Part shown: piece by piece, positions 45,218-53,523 of the stretch
Numbering within the stretch: the first letter of the stretch is position 1
Layout of the letters: each line of letters starts with the position of its first letter
NCBI GenBank assembly: GCA_025965975.1
Contig: JAOPVX010000230.1
Coordinates: forward strand, 35,398-99,397
Direction: 5' to 3'
Length of the DNA stretch: 64,000 nucleotides
Source of the DNA: Mycobacterium sp.
GTDB lineage: Bacteria; Actinomycetota; Actinomycetes; Mycobacteriales; Mycobacteriaceae
Notes under the pieces: generated by a model
The model's input: only the letters and a program-made list of their open reading frames with translations
What the model was told of the DNA's origin: nothing
Databases searched by the model: none
Position numbers and translations under genes: made by a program

Positions 45218-45526
45218 ATGAACCGCGACGAACTCTTCGCCTCGATCGTGGCTGCACGCCCCGGTCGTGAGGAGACGGTGTACCTCGAGCGCAGGGGGGA
45301 TTCCTACAGCTGGCGGATTGTGCCCATGGATGCGATTGTCACCGAAACGCCGTCGACGTCGTCCGACGACCCGGACGTATGGATGTGCCTTTCGGCCGCC
45401 TGGCCCGAGGACCCGGCACGGACCCTGGCGTTCTTCGACGATCTGCTTGCCGAACTCGAATCGATGGCCGACCGTGCCGACCGGTGCCGATGGCCGCTCG
45501 ACGACCCATGGCCGCATTCGCACTGA
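45218..45526 (+). CDS. Conserved hypothetical protein
   Basis: A 102-residue acidic protein (MNRDELFASIVAARPG, SSDDPDVWMCLSAAWPEDPA). No recognised domain. It ends 8 bp before the nuclease-like gene, so the two are likely co-transcribed and may work together. Not to be confused with longer overlapping frames. Confidence 0.6.
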   Translation: MNRDELFASIVAARPGREETVYLERRGDSYSWRIVPMDAIVTETPSTSSDDPDVWMCLSAAWPEDPARTLAFFDDLLAELESMADRADRCRWPLDDPWPHSH

Positions 45527-45534
45527 GGGCCGGC

Positions 45535-46611
45535 ATGGTGGATTTCCGCATCGACCCAGAGCAACGCGCGAGGTTCAAACGCTGTCGCCGGCAATGGGAT
45601 TTCGCCTCACGCCGTGGCCTCGAACCTGTCGAGGCGGCCGGGCCTGCACTGCCCGCCGCGCTCAAGGATGCGCTCGCGGTCTACTACTACCCTGGCACCT
45701 GGGACTGGCAGCACGACCTCAAGCAGTCGTTGGTGCACAAGGCGGTCGAACGGTCGCTGAACGATGCCGGCGCCGGCGATCTCGTCGATGCCGCCGCGGC
45801 CCTGCTGGACTGCTACGACGCGTGGGCGGGCACGATCGACGACTTCGCTCCCGTCAAGATCGATCACGACGTGGCCGGCTTGCTGACCGATCCGGCGGAC
45901 CCCGAACGGGGGCTGTTGACGCCCAACGGATCCGGGGTGATCTACGCGTGCCGGGTCGACCTGCTGGCGGTGGACGCCGCCGACGAGTACTGGGTCGTGC
46001 GCCACCAGATCGTCGACGACTGGCAGGACCTGGACACGCTGGTGCGCGACGAGGAGGCGATCACGGCGTGTTGGGCCTGGGAGCAGGATTACATGGGCAT
46101 GGAGGTTGCCGGCACGATCCACAATGAGGTGCACATCGACGGCCCCCTTGACCTTCCGGCGCGCGCGGCCGTCGAAGGGCGCGAGCGCCGGCCCGTTGCC
46201 CAGCATGAGGCCAGCGGCGGAGGCCGGTCGATCCCGCAGCATCAACGGGTTTCGGCGCGGGCGTCATGGGTCGACACCACGAGCCGGGTCGACCAGCACA
46301 CCGCGGGGCCGATGCGCCGCACCCGCATCCGTCGCACCCGCAACGAGATCGCCGCGGTCGGCACGCAACTGGCCGCCGAAGCGCTCGACATGGTCTGCGA
46401 GCCCGCGATCTATCCGAACCCCGCGGTGCACTGTTCGGTGTGCGAGTTCGCCGCGCCCTGCCTGGCGCTGTTCGCAGGAGCCGATCCCGAGCCGGTGCTG
46501 GCTGCGCACTTTCGGCAGCGGCCGGTGAGCGCCAAGCCCAAGCCGCGGTTGGGGCAGTCCACCTGGGGCTTCGGCAGGGGCGCCGCGCCGCCGCAGTGGG
46601 GAGACCGATAG
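45535..46611 (+). CDS. PD-(D/E)XK nuclease-like protein with cysteine cluster
   Basis: A 358-residue protein with the RecB/Cas4-like layout: an N-terminal helix SRCxRRWDFxxR-type (RFKRCRRQWDFASRRGL), core acidic CRVDLLAVDA, and a C-terminal cysteine cluster HCSVCEFAAPCLALF. The step normally carrying the catalytic E/D-x-K reads WVVRHQIVDD, with no Lys in place, so catalysis may be lost. In relatives such cysteines hold a 4Fe-4S cluster. A function in DNA repair is possible but not supported beyond fold similarity. Confidence 0.6.
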   Translation: MVDFRIDPEQRARFKRCRRQWDFASRRGLEPVEAAGPALPAALKDALAVYYYPGTWDWQHDLKQSLVHKAVERSLNDAGAGDLVDAAAALLDCYDAWAGTIDDFAPVKIDHDVAGLLTDPADPERGLLTPNGSGVIYACRVDLLAVDAADEYWVVRHQIVDDWQDLDTLVRDEEAITACWAWEQDYMGMEVAGTIHNEVHIDGPLDLPARAAVEGRERRPVAQHEASGGGRSIPQHQRVSARASWVDTTSRVDQHTAGPMRRTRIRRTRNEIAAVGTQLAAEALDMVCEPAIYPNPAVHCSVCEFAAPCLALFAGADPEPVLAAHFRQRPVSAKPKPRLGQSTWGFGRGAAPPQWGDR

Positions 46612-46622
46612 CTGCAGTCTTG

Positions 46623-46642
46623 ACTTATATAAGTGAGTACTT
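46623..46642. promoter_or_regulatory. ArsR-type operator, overlapping palindromes
   Basis: ACTTATATAAGT is a perfect 12-bp palindrome (46623-46634), and AAGT-GAGT-ACTT (46631-46642) is a second, sharing four bases. They lie 10-30 bp before the ArsR start. The A+T content stands out from the surroundings. Confidence 0.65.
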
Positions 46643-46652
46643 CTAGATTGGG

Positions 46653-46991
46653 GTGGTGCACGCGTTCGACGTCCTTGGGGATCCGGTGCGGCGCCGCATT
46701 CTGGAACTACTCGCCGATGGCGAGATGTCTGCGGGGGACATCGGCGCCACCATTCAGTACGAGTTTGCGATCACCCAACCTGCGGTCTCCCAGCATTTGA
46801 AGGTGCTGCGCGACAACGGATTCGCGTCGGTGCGGCCGGACGGTCAGCGGCGGCTGTATGCGGTTGACGGTAGGGCGTTGCGCGATGTCGACGAGTGGCT
46901 TGACGAGTTCCGCCGCTTCTGGACACCGCCGCTGCGCGCGCTGGCCACCGAGGTGGCACGGGGAAAGCGACAGCGGAGATCCGAAAAGTGA
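46653..46991 (+). CDS. ArsR-family regulator (SdpR-like)
   Basis: A 112-residue winged-helix regulator: FDVLGDPVRRRILELLADGE, then TQPAVSQHLKVLRDNGFASVRPDGQRRLYAV. No metal-binding Cys pair, so it is of the SdpR-like group often coupled to SRPBCC/AHSA1 proteins, which is exactly what follows. GTG 46653 and 46656 are both possible starts. Confidence 0.9.
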   Translation: MVHAFDVLGDPVRRRILELLADGEMSAGDIGATIQYEFAITQPAVSQHLKVLRDNGFASVRPDGQRRLYAVDGRALRDVDEWLDEFRRFWTPPLRALATEVARGKRQRRSEK

Positions 46992-47002
46992 GGGAAGGCA
47001 AG

Positions 47003-47632
47003 ATGATTGACGTCAACCATCAGATCAACGCGGTGCGGCGCACGGTCGGGACCCTGGTGCTGGAGGCGGGCGAGGCAAAGGTCGTCACCGTCAGCCAGTC
47101 GTATCCCACCGACCCCGCCGATCTGTGGGACGCATGCACCAACATCGAGCGCATACCGCGGTGGTTCCTGCCCGTCAGCGGCCACCTGCGCGAAGGCGGC
47201 CAGTATCAACTCGAGGGCAACGCCAACGGCACGATCCTGACCTGCCGCCCACCACACGAGTTCACCGCAAGCTGGGAGTACGGCGGTGCCATCAGCTGGA
47301 TCGAGGTGCGCGTCATCGGCGAGGGCCTTGCGCGGTCGCGGCTCGAGCTGCAGCACATCGCCCACATCGACGACCACTGGGATCAGTTCGGTCCTGGAGC
47401 GGTCGGGATCGGATGGGATCTGGGGCTGGTCGGATTGGCGATCCACCTGTCCACCGGCGAATCGCTCGATCCGGCGTTCGGGCAGCAGTGGACGGCCACC
47501 GACGACGGGCGCCGGTTCATGCAACTGTGCAGCGACGCGTGGTGCACGGCCGACGTGGCCGGTGGGGCCGACCGCGAGCGGGCACGCCAGGCGGCGGACC
47601 GCACCACGGCCGCCTACCTTGCGGAGGCCTGA
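47003..47632 (+). CDS. SRPBCC/AHSA1-family protein
   Basis: A 209-residue AHSA1-like protein: VSQSYPTDPADLWDACTNIERIPRWFLPVSG, GGQYQLEGNANGTILTC, and FTASWEYGG. Such proteins are typical targets or partners of SdpR-like ArsR regulators. ATG 47003 is favoured because GAGGGAAGG precedes it; a GTG at 46988 overlaps the ArsR stop. Ligand unknown. Confidence 0.87.
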   Translation: MIDVNHQINAVRRTVGTLVLEAGEAKVVTVSQSYPTDPADLWDACTNIERIPRWFLPVSGHLREGGQYQLEGNANGTILTCRPPHEFTASWEYGGAISWIEVRVIGEGLARSRLELQHIAHIDDHWDQFGPGAVGIGWDLGLVGLAIHLSTGESLDPAFGQQWTATDDGRRFMQLCSDAWCTADVAGGADRERARQAADRTTAAYLAEA

Positions 47633-47635
47633 AAA

Positions 47636-47651
47636 CTAGAACACGTTCTAG
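47636..47651. promoter_or_regulatory. KstR-type operator
   Basis: CTAGAAC-AC-GTTCTAG has perfect 7-bp arms and fits the mycobacterial KstR consensus T-NN-AAC-NN-GTT-NN-A exactly. It lies 28 bp before the VOC gene, so cholesterol/steroid-responsive control of the VOC and FAD-dehydrogenase pair is likely. Confidence 0.72.
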
Positions 47652-47678
47652 CCAGGCGGGCATGCCGGAGATATTCTC

Positions 47679-48179
47679 ATGGCGATGCTAAACCAGACAC
47701 CTGTCCAGATTGCCTGGGTGACGCCCGACCTCGATGCCACCGAAAAGGCGCTGACCACGCTGTTGGGTGCCAAGAAGTGGGTCCGGATGCCAGGTATCCA
47801 CTTCGGTCCCGACGCGTGCACCTACCGCGGGCGGCCCGCGGACTTCGTCGCCGACATCTCCCTCAGTTACGCCGGCGACACCCAGCTCGAACTCATCGCC
47901 CCGGTGACGGGCGAAAGTATCTACACGGAGTTTCTCGACCGCGCCGGGGCGGGCCTGCACCACGTCTGCATGGAGGCCACCGACGCCGACGCCTTCAACG
48001 CCGCGCTGCGCGACGCCGAACGCAACGGCGCACCCGTCGTGCAGCAGGGTGTGATGCCCGGCGGCATGCGGTTCGCGTACGTGTCGGCAGAAGGTGCCGG
48101 CGTGCCCTACATCGAGATCGCGCACATTCCGCCCGAGATCCGGGCGTTCTTCGACTACGTGAAACAGGAGCAACAGTGA
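47679..48179 (+). CDS. VOC-family (glyoxalase/bleomycin-resistance-fold) protein
   Basis: A 166-residue VOC protein: QIAWVTPDLDATEKALTTLL, then LSYAGDTQLELIAP and GAGLHHVCMEATD, PGGMRFAYVSAEG, YIEIAHIP. Metal-ligand His and Glu (HHV and YIE) are present. It may be an epimerase, dioxygenase or isomerase subunit. The KstR-type box just upstream and the coupled flavoprotein suggest a step in steroid or related catabolism. Confidence 0.87.
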   Translation: MAMLNQTPVQIAWVTPDLDATEKALTTLLGAKKWVRMPGIHFGPDACTYRGRPADFVADISLSYAGDTQLELIAPVTGESIYTEFLDRAGAGLHHVCMEATDADAFNAALRDAERNGAPVVQQGVMPGGMRFAYVSAEGAGVPYIEIAHIPPEIRAFFDYVKQEQQ

Positions 48180-49660
48180 GTACCAGCGATGATCGACTTG
48201 CGCGAACAGCATCCGCTGAAATCCCGCAGACCGTCAACGCCGCCGACGTCGCGGACTGGTCCGACGAGGTCGACGTGCTGGTGATCGGCTTCGGCATCGC
48301 CGGCGGCTGCGCGGCCGTTAGCGCCGCCGCCGCCGGCGCGCGGGTGCTGGTGTTGGAGCGCGCGGCGGCGGCGGGCGGCACCACCTCGATGGCAGGCGGA
48401 CATTTCTATCTCGGCGGGGGCACCGCCGTGCAGCAGGCCACCGGGCATGCCGACAGCGCCGAGGAGATGTACAAGTACTTGGTCGCGGTGTCGCGTGAAC
48501 CGGAGCTCGACAAGATCCGCGCGTACTGCGACGGCAGCGTCGAGCATTTCAACTGGTTGGAAGACTTGGGTTTTCAGTTCGAGCGCAGCTACTACCCGCA
48601 GAAGGCGGTCATCCAGCCCAACACCGAGGGCCTGATGTTCACCGGCAACGAAAAGGTGTGGCCGTTCAAGGACCAAGCCGTGCCTGCGCCACGTGGACAC
48701 AAGGTGCCGGTGCCCGGCGACACCGGCGGCGCCAGCATGGTGATCGACCTGCTGCTCAAGCGGGCGCACAACCTCGGGGTGCAGATTCGCTATGAGACTG
48801 GAGCCACCGCACTGGTTCTCGGTGACGGTGGCGTCGTCGGCGTCACCTGGAGGCACTTCAACGACACCGGCGCGATCCGGACCAAGGCCGTGGTGATCGC
48901 TGCGGGTGGCTTTGTGATGAACCAGGAGATGGTCGCCGAATACACGCCGAAGCTGGCCGAGAAGCCGTTCGTGCTCGGCAACACCTACGACGACGGGCTC
49001 GGGATCCGCCTCGGCGCGTCGGCCGGCGGCGCCACCAAGCACATGGACCAGGTGTTCATCACCGCCCCGGCGTACCCGCCGTCGATCTTGCTGACCGGCA
49101 TCATCGTCAACAAGCTCGGCCAGCGTTTCGTGACCGAGGACTCCTACCATTCGCGGACATCGGGTTTCGTGATGGATCAGCCCGATAGTGCCGCATTCCT
49201 GATCGTGGACGAGGCGCACATGCAGCGACCCGAGATTCCGCTGATCAAGTTCATCGACGGTTGGGAAACCGTGCAGGAAATGGAAGCGGCCCTTGGCATC
49301 CCGGAGGGCAACCTGGTGGCGGCACTGAACCGGTACAACGAGTACGCGACCCGCGGCGAGGACCCCGACTTCCACAAGCAGCCGGAATTCCTTGGGCCAC
49401 AGGATAACGGGCCGTGGGGCGCCTTCGACCTGTCGTTGGGCAAGGCGATGTACTCGGGCTTCACCGTTGGCGGGCTCACCACTTCCGTCGACGGCCAGGT
49501 ACTGACCCACGCCGGCAGCGTGATACCCGGCCTGTATGCGGCCGGCGCGTGCGCGTCCAACATCGCCCAGGACGGCAAGGGCTATGCCAGCGGCACCCAG
49601 CTCGGTGAGGGCTCGTTCTTCGGCCGACGTGCCGGCGCGCACGCCGCCTCGCAGCGCTGA
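48176..49660 (+). CDS. FAD-binding dehydrogenase (Rv1817/KstD-like)
   Basis: A 494-residue flavoprotein: FAD-binding VDVLVIGFGIAGGCAAVSAA, then GGTTSMAGGHFYLGGG, VVIAAGGFVMNQEM, and the C-terminal IPGLYAAGACASNIAQDGKG and SGTQLGEGSFFGRRAG. The domain architecture is that of fumarate-reductase/3-ketosteroid-dehydrogenase-like enzymes, and location matches Rv1817. The GTG start overlaps the VOC stop (GTGA). Substrate is not known; a KstR-type operator upstream points to steroid-type compounds. Confidence 0.88.
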   Translation: MSTSDDRLARTASAEIPQTVNAADVADWSDEVDVLVIGFGIAGGCAAVSAAAAGARVLVLERAAAAGGTTSMAGGHFYLGGGTAVQQATGHADSAEEMYKYLVAVSREPELDKIRAYCDGSVEHFNWLEDLGFQFERSYYPQKAVIQPNTEGLMFTGNEKVWPFKDQAVPAPRGHKVPVPGDTGGASMVIDLLLKRAHNLGVQIRYETGATALVLGDGGVVGVTWRHFNDTGAIRTKAVVIAAGGFVMNQEMVAEYTPKLAEKPFVLGNTYDDGLGIRLGASAGGATKHMDQVFITAPAYPPSILLTGIIVNKLGQRFVTEDSYHSRTSGFVMDQPDSAAFLIVDEAHMQRPEIPLIKFIDGWETVQEMEAALGIPEGNLVAALNRYNEYATRGEDPDFHKQPEFLGPQDNGPWGAFDLSLGKAMYSGFTVGGLTTSVDGQVLTHAGSVIPGLYAAGACASNIAQDGKGYASGTQLGEGSFFGRRAGAHAASQR

Positions 49661-49672
49661 AAGCTCACACGC

Positions 49673-51586
49673 TTACACCCGGACGGGTTCGTCGCCTTGC
49701 ACCCGGCCCAGCCGCCACTCGCCCTCGCCCAGCAATTCGAGTTCGTGCGTGTGATGCTGCTCGACGGTGGCGCGGTGGGTGACGCTGACCAGGATGGTGT
49801 CGGGTAGCTCCGTGCGCACCAGCTGGTAGCAGATGAACTCGAGGCCTTCGTCGAGCGCGGAGGTGGCCTCGTCGAGGAACACCACCTTGGGCTTGGTCAG
49901 CAGGATGCGGGCAAACGCGATCCGCTGCTGTTCGCCGGGAGAGAGGACCTTGGCCCAGTCCAGCACCTCAGCGAGCCTGTCGACGAGGTGCGGGAGCGCC
50001 ACCTTCTGCAGTGTGCGTCGCAGCGTTTCGTCGTCGATGGTGCCTTCTTTGCCCGGGTACGTCACCACGGCGCGCAGGTCGCCAAGCGGTACGTAGGGCA
50101 GCTGTGACAGGAACAACGTCTCGTTGGGCCCGCACGGCCGGGTCAGTGTGCCCGACGTGAACGGCCACAATTCCGCAAGGCTGCGCAGCAGCGTGGTCTT
50201 CCCGCTGCCGGACGGGCCGGTGATCACCAGCGTGTCGCCGATTTCCAGGCGCATGTCGAGGGGCTTGATGAGCTGCTTTCCGTCCGGCGTGCGGACCTCG
50301 ATGTCCGCGAGTTCAACGGTGCCGTCGACGCATGGCGTTGTCGTCACCGTAGGCAGCGCCCTTGCCTCTTCGTCGGCGACCACCAGTCCGTGCAGGCGGA
50401 TGATCGCCGCGCGGTATCCGGCGAACTGGTCGTAAGCGTTACGGAAAAAGGACAACCCGTCCTGGATGCTGCCGAACGCCGATGCCGTTTGGGTCATGGC
50501 GCCGAGCTTGATCTCGCCTGCGATGAACCGGGGGACCTGCAAAATATAGGGCAGCGGCACGATGATCTGACTTATCGACAGGTTCCAGCCGTAGAAACCG
50601 ATCATCCTGTTGATGTATCGCTTGTAGTTGGCGATGACCGGCGCGAAACGTTGGCGCAGCCCCGTCCGCTCGGCGAGTTCCCCTCGATAAAAGGCAACCG
50701 CCTCCGATGCATCGCGCAACCGCACCAGCGCGTACCGGAACACGGCGTTGAACTTCTCGTTGTTGAAGGACAGCCAGATGATCGGCCTGCCGATCCAGAA
50801 CGCGATGACGGTCGCGAACAGGACGTAGACGAGCCCGATCCAGAACATCGCCCTCGGAATGTTGATCCCGACGAGCGTGAGCGTGCCCGACAGGTTCCAC
50901 AGGATCGCGGTGAAGGAAATCATCGAGGTGACCGACGAGACCGCGCCGAACAGCAGCGTGGCGCCTGTGGTGTTGTTCGGCGTGTTGGGAAGTGGTCCGG
51001 TGCCCGCGGTGAAGATGTCGATGTCGGACTGGATGCGCTGGTCGGGGTTGTCGATCGTGTCGTCGATGAAGCGGGACCGGTAGTAGGCCTTTCCGTTGAG
51101 CCAGTCCCCGGTCAGCCGATTGGTCAGCCAGGCGCGCCAGGTCAGCATGAACCGCTGCATCATGAACAAATCAAGCATGGTACGCGCGACGTGTATCGCG
51201 GCCAAAACGCTGAAAATCAGAATGGACATCCAAAAGCCATGTGCACCGGAGCTTTTCACCGCTTGGTCGCCGGTGAGGCCCTGTGAGATGACCTGGAAAC
51301 TGGTCAGCATGTCGTTGCTCTGGAAGCTGAACAGCACGTCGAGTCGCACACCCAGGATCACCGACAGCAGCAGCGCCGCCAGCCAGAGCCAGATCTTGAC
51401 GCTGGCCGAACCGGTGAAGTACGCGCCGGTGATGCGCCAGAACTGCTTACCCCAGGTGGTGAAGCGGCCGATCAGCAGGAGGATTACCAGGGTGGACACC
51501 GCGGCGATCGCCCACGCCTTGGCGATCCACACGAGCGACGTCCACAGCTCGTTGCCCCAGTCCAACGTCGGGGTGAACATATCCAT
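49673..51586 (-). CDS. BacA/SbmA-like ABC exporter, copy 1 (Rv1819c-like)
   Basis: A 637-residue fusion of an SbmA/BacA-like membrane domain (ABC_membrane_2, about six helices up to residue ~330) with an ATPase: Walker [10 protein letters not shown], signature [15 protein letters not shown] and Walker [14 protein letters not shown]. In M. tuberculosis Rv1819c imports vitamin B12 and bleomycin-like hydrophilic compounds. It lies where Rv1819c is expected next to ilvG. A second copy of the same family follows upstream at 51634. Confidence 0.92.
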   Translation of the reverse strand: MDMFTPTLDWGNELWTSLVWIAKAWAIAAVSTLVILLLIGRFTTWGKQFWRITGAYFTGSASVKIWLWLAALLLSVILGVRLDVLFSFQSNDMLTSFQVISQGLTGDQAVKSSGAHGFWMSILIFSVLAAIHVARTMLDLFMMQRFMLTWRAWLTNRLTGDWLNGKAYYRSRFIDDTIDNPDQRIQSDIDIFTAGTGPLPNTPNNTTGATLLFGAVSSVTSMISFTAILWNLSGTLTLVGINIPRAMFWIGLVYVLFATVIAFWIGRPIIWLSFNNEKFNAVFRYALVRLRDASEAVAFYRGELAERTGLRQRFAPVIANYKRYINRMIGFYGWNLSISQIIVPLPYILQVPRFIAGEIKLGAMTQTASAFGSIQDGLSFFRNAYDQFAGYRAAIIRLHGLVVADEEARALPTVTTTPCVDGTVELADIEVRTPDGKQLIKPLDMRLEIGDTLVITGPSGSGKTTLLRSLAELWPFTSGTLTRPCGPNETLFLSQLPYVPLGDLRAVVTYPGKEGTIDDETLRRTLQKVALPHLVDRLAEVLDWAKVLSPGEQQRIAFARILLTKPKVVFLDEATSALDEGLEFICYQLVRTELPDTILVSVTHRATVEQHHTHELELLGEGEWRLGRVQGDEPVRV

Positions 51587-51633
51587 TCGGGCAAGGTACC
51601 TGGACTAGCTGCCGCTAGCGCTTTAGGGAGGCC

Positions 51634-53523
51634 TCAACTCCTGGTCGGGAGTGGATCGAGCCGCCATTCCCCGCGGCCGACGAGTTCGAGCTGGCGGCCG
51701 TGAAACTGCTCAACCGTGCTGCGATGACTCACGCTGACCAAGATGGTCTCCGGCAGCTCGGCACGGAGCAGTTCGTACAGCATCAGCTCGAGCCCTTCGT
51801 CCAACGCCGAGGTCGACTCGTCCAGGAACACTGCGCGCGGCTTGCTCAACAGCACGCGGGCGAAGGCGATTCGCTGCTGTTCCCCGACCGACAGCATCTT
51901 TGCCCACTCCCGGACGTCGTTGAGCCTGATGACCAGGTGTGACAGGGCCACCTTGACCAGCGCCTGCTGGATCTCGCGGTCGCCGACGGCGCCCCCTTCA
52001 TTGGGGTAGGACACGACGGCGCGAAGGTCGCCGAGCGGAATGTAGGGCAGTTGAGGTACGAACATCGCTTCCTGGCGACTGGCCGGCAGGTGTACCCGGC
52101 CGGACACGAATGGCCACAGCCCCGCGAGGCTCTGCAGCAGGACGGTCTTGCCGATGCCCGATGGACCGCTGATCAACAGCGTGTCACCAGGGTCGAGGCG
52201 CAAATCGAGGTCATGGACGAGGTAGTCGCCGTCGGGGGTGCGCACTCCGACACCGTCGAGGACGAGCGTGCCGTCCTCGGACGCGGTCGTAGTCAGCTTG
52301 CTGAATGCGCGGGCCAGTGAGTTCTGGTCGACCAATCCGTCCAAGCGGATGATCGCCGCTCGATAGCTGGCGAACGAGTCGTACGCGTCCCTGAAGAACG
52401 ACAGCGAGTTATGGATCGTGTGGAATGCGGTCGCCGACTGGAAGATATCGCCGAGCGATATCTGACCGGCGAACAACCGTGGCGCCTGAACGATGAACGG
52501 GAGAGGGTCGATCGCCTGACTCATCGACAGGTTCCAGCCCGTGAACAACACCATCCGGTTGCGCCAATAGCCGTAGTTCTCCATGACCGCCGACAGGCGG
52601 CCGTTGAGCACTTTGCGTTCGGCGTTCTCACCCCGGTACAAGCCAACGGCGGCGCCCGCGTCTCTCAACCGGACGAGTGCGTATCGGAAGCCGGCATTGA
52701 GAAGTTCGTTCATGTAGCTCAGCCGGATCAGGGGCCTTCCGATCACGAACGCGATGATGGTGGCCGCGAGCACGTAGAAGATGACGACCCAGAACAGGGC
52801 TCTTGGGACGGTGAGCGTAGCCAATGTCAAGGGCCCCGAGAGCCGCCAGAGGATCGCGCCGAAGGAAAACACGGACACCACCGCCTCGACGGCGCCGAAC
52901 AGCAGCAGATGATCAGAAGTGCGTGCCGGGTTGTTCGCCTCGCCGCCGACGCCCGCGGTGAAGATGTCGATGTCTTGCTGGATGCGCTGGTCCGGGTTGT
53001 CGATCGGCTGACGCGAGAACTGGCTGCGGAAGTAGGCATACTCGCCGAGCCAGTCGTCGATGAAGCGACGGGAAAGCCAGATCCTCCAGCGCATGATGAA
53101 CCGTTGTGTCAAATACAGGTCCGCCAGCGTCCGCGTCACATAGCACACGGCCAGAACGGCGAACACGAGCATCGTCGACCAGAACCCGGTTATGCCAGTC
53201 GCTCTCGCCGAATCCGCCCCGAAGGTGACTTGAAGCGCAGAAAACAGATCGTTGGCGTAGTAGCTCAGGAGCACGTTGATGCGAACAACGAGGATCGCCG
53301 ATAACAGCAGCAGCCCGACCACTGCCCACACCGGCGCGCTGCGCCTGCCCTTGAAGTAGTCGCCGGTGATGCGCCAGTACTGGCGCCCCCACTCGGTCGT
53401 CCGCCCGACAAGAACGAGTACGACCAGCAAGCACGAGGCGGTGATCACCCACACCTGCAGCACCCACATGGTCGAGTTGAGCAGTTCGTTGCTCCAGTCA
53501 ATCGACGGCCTGAACGTGTTCAT
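51634..53523 (-). CDS. BacA/SbmA-like ABC exporter, copy 2
   Basis: A 629-residue paralogue of the preceding gene: [20 protein letters not shown], membrane domain with YWRITGDYFKGR, Walker A GPSGIGKTV, signature [15 protein letters not shown] and Walker B AVFLDESTSALDEG. Substitutions are spread across the protein, so the duplication is old. The 3' end is 47 bp from the start of copy 1, and its ATG overlaps the stop of the flavin monooxygenase (ATGA), which ties the three genes into one unit. Confidence 0.92.
   Translation of the reverse strand: MNTFRPSIDWSNELLNSTMWVLQVWVITASCLLVVLVLVGRTTEWGRQYWRITGDYFKGRRSAPVWAVVGLLLLSAILVVRINVLLSYYANDLFSALQVTFGADSARATGITGFWSTMLVFAVLAVCYVTRTLADLYLTQRFIMRWRIWLSRRFIDDWLGEYAYFRSQFSRQPIDNPDQRIQQDIDIFTAGVGGEANNPARTSDHLLLFGAVEAVVSVFSFGAILWRLSGPLTLATLTVPRALFWVVIFYVLAATIIAFVIGRPLIRLSYMNELLNAGFRYALVRLRDAGAAVGLYRGENAERKVLNGRLSAVMENYGYWRNRMVLFTGWNLSMSQAIDPLPFIVQAPRLFAGQISLGDIFQSATAFHTIHNSLSFFRDAYDSFASYRAAIIRLDGLVDQNSLARAFSKLTTTASEDGTLVLDGVGVRTPDGDYLVHDLDLRLDPGDTLLISGPSGIGKTVLLQSLAGLWPFVSGRVHLPASRQEAMFVPQLPYIPLGDLRAVVSYPNEGGAVGDREIQQALVKVALSHLVIRLNDVREWAKMLSVGEQQRIAFARVLLSKPRAVFLDESTSALDEGLELMLYELLRAELPETILVSVSHRSTVEQFHGRQLELVGRGEWRLDPLPTRS

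Noticed and set aside
48155-49642. 495-codon antisense frame within the FAD dehydrogenase
   Set aside because: It mirrors a clear flavoprotein frame and has no recognisable motif.
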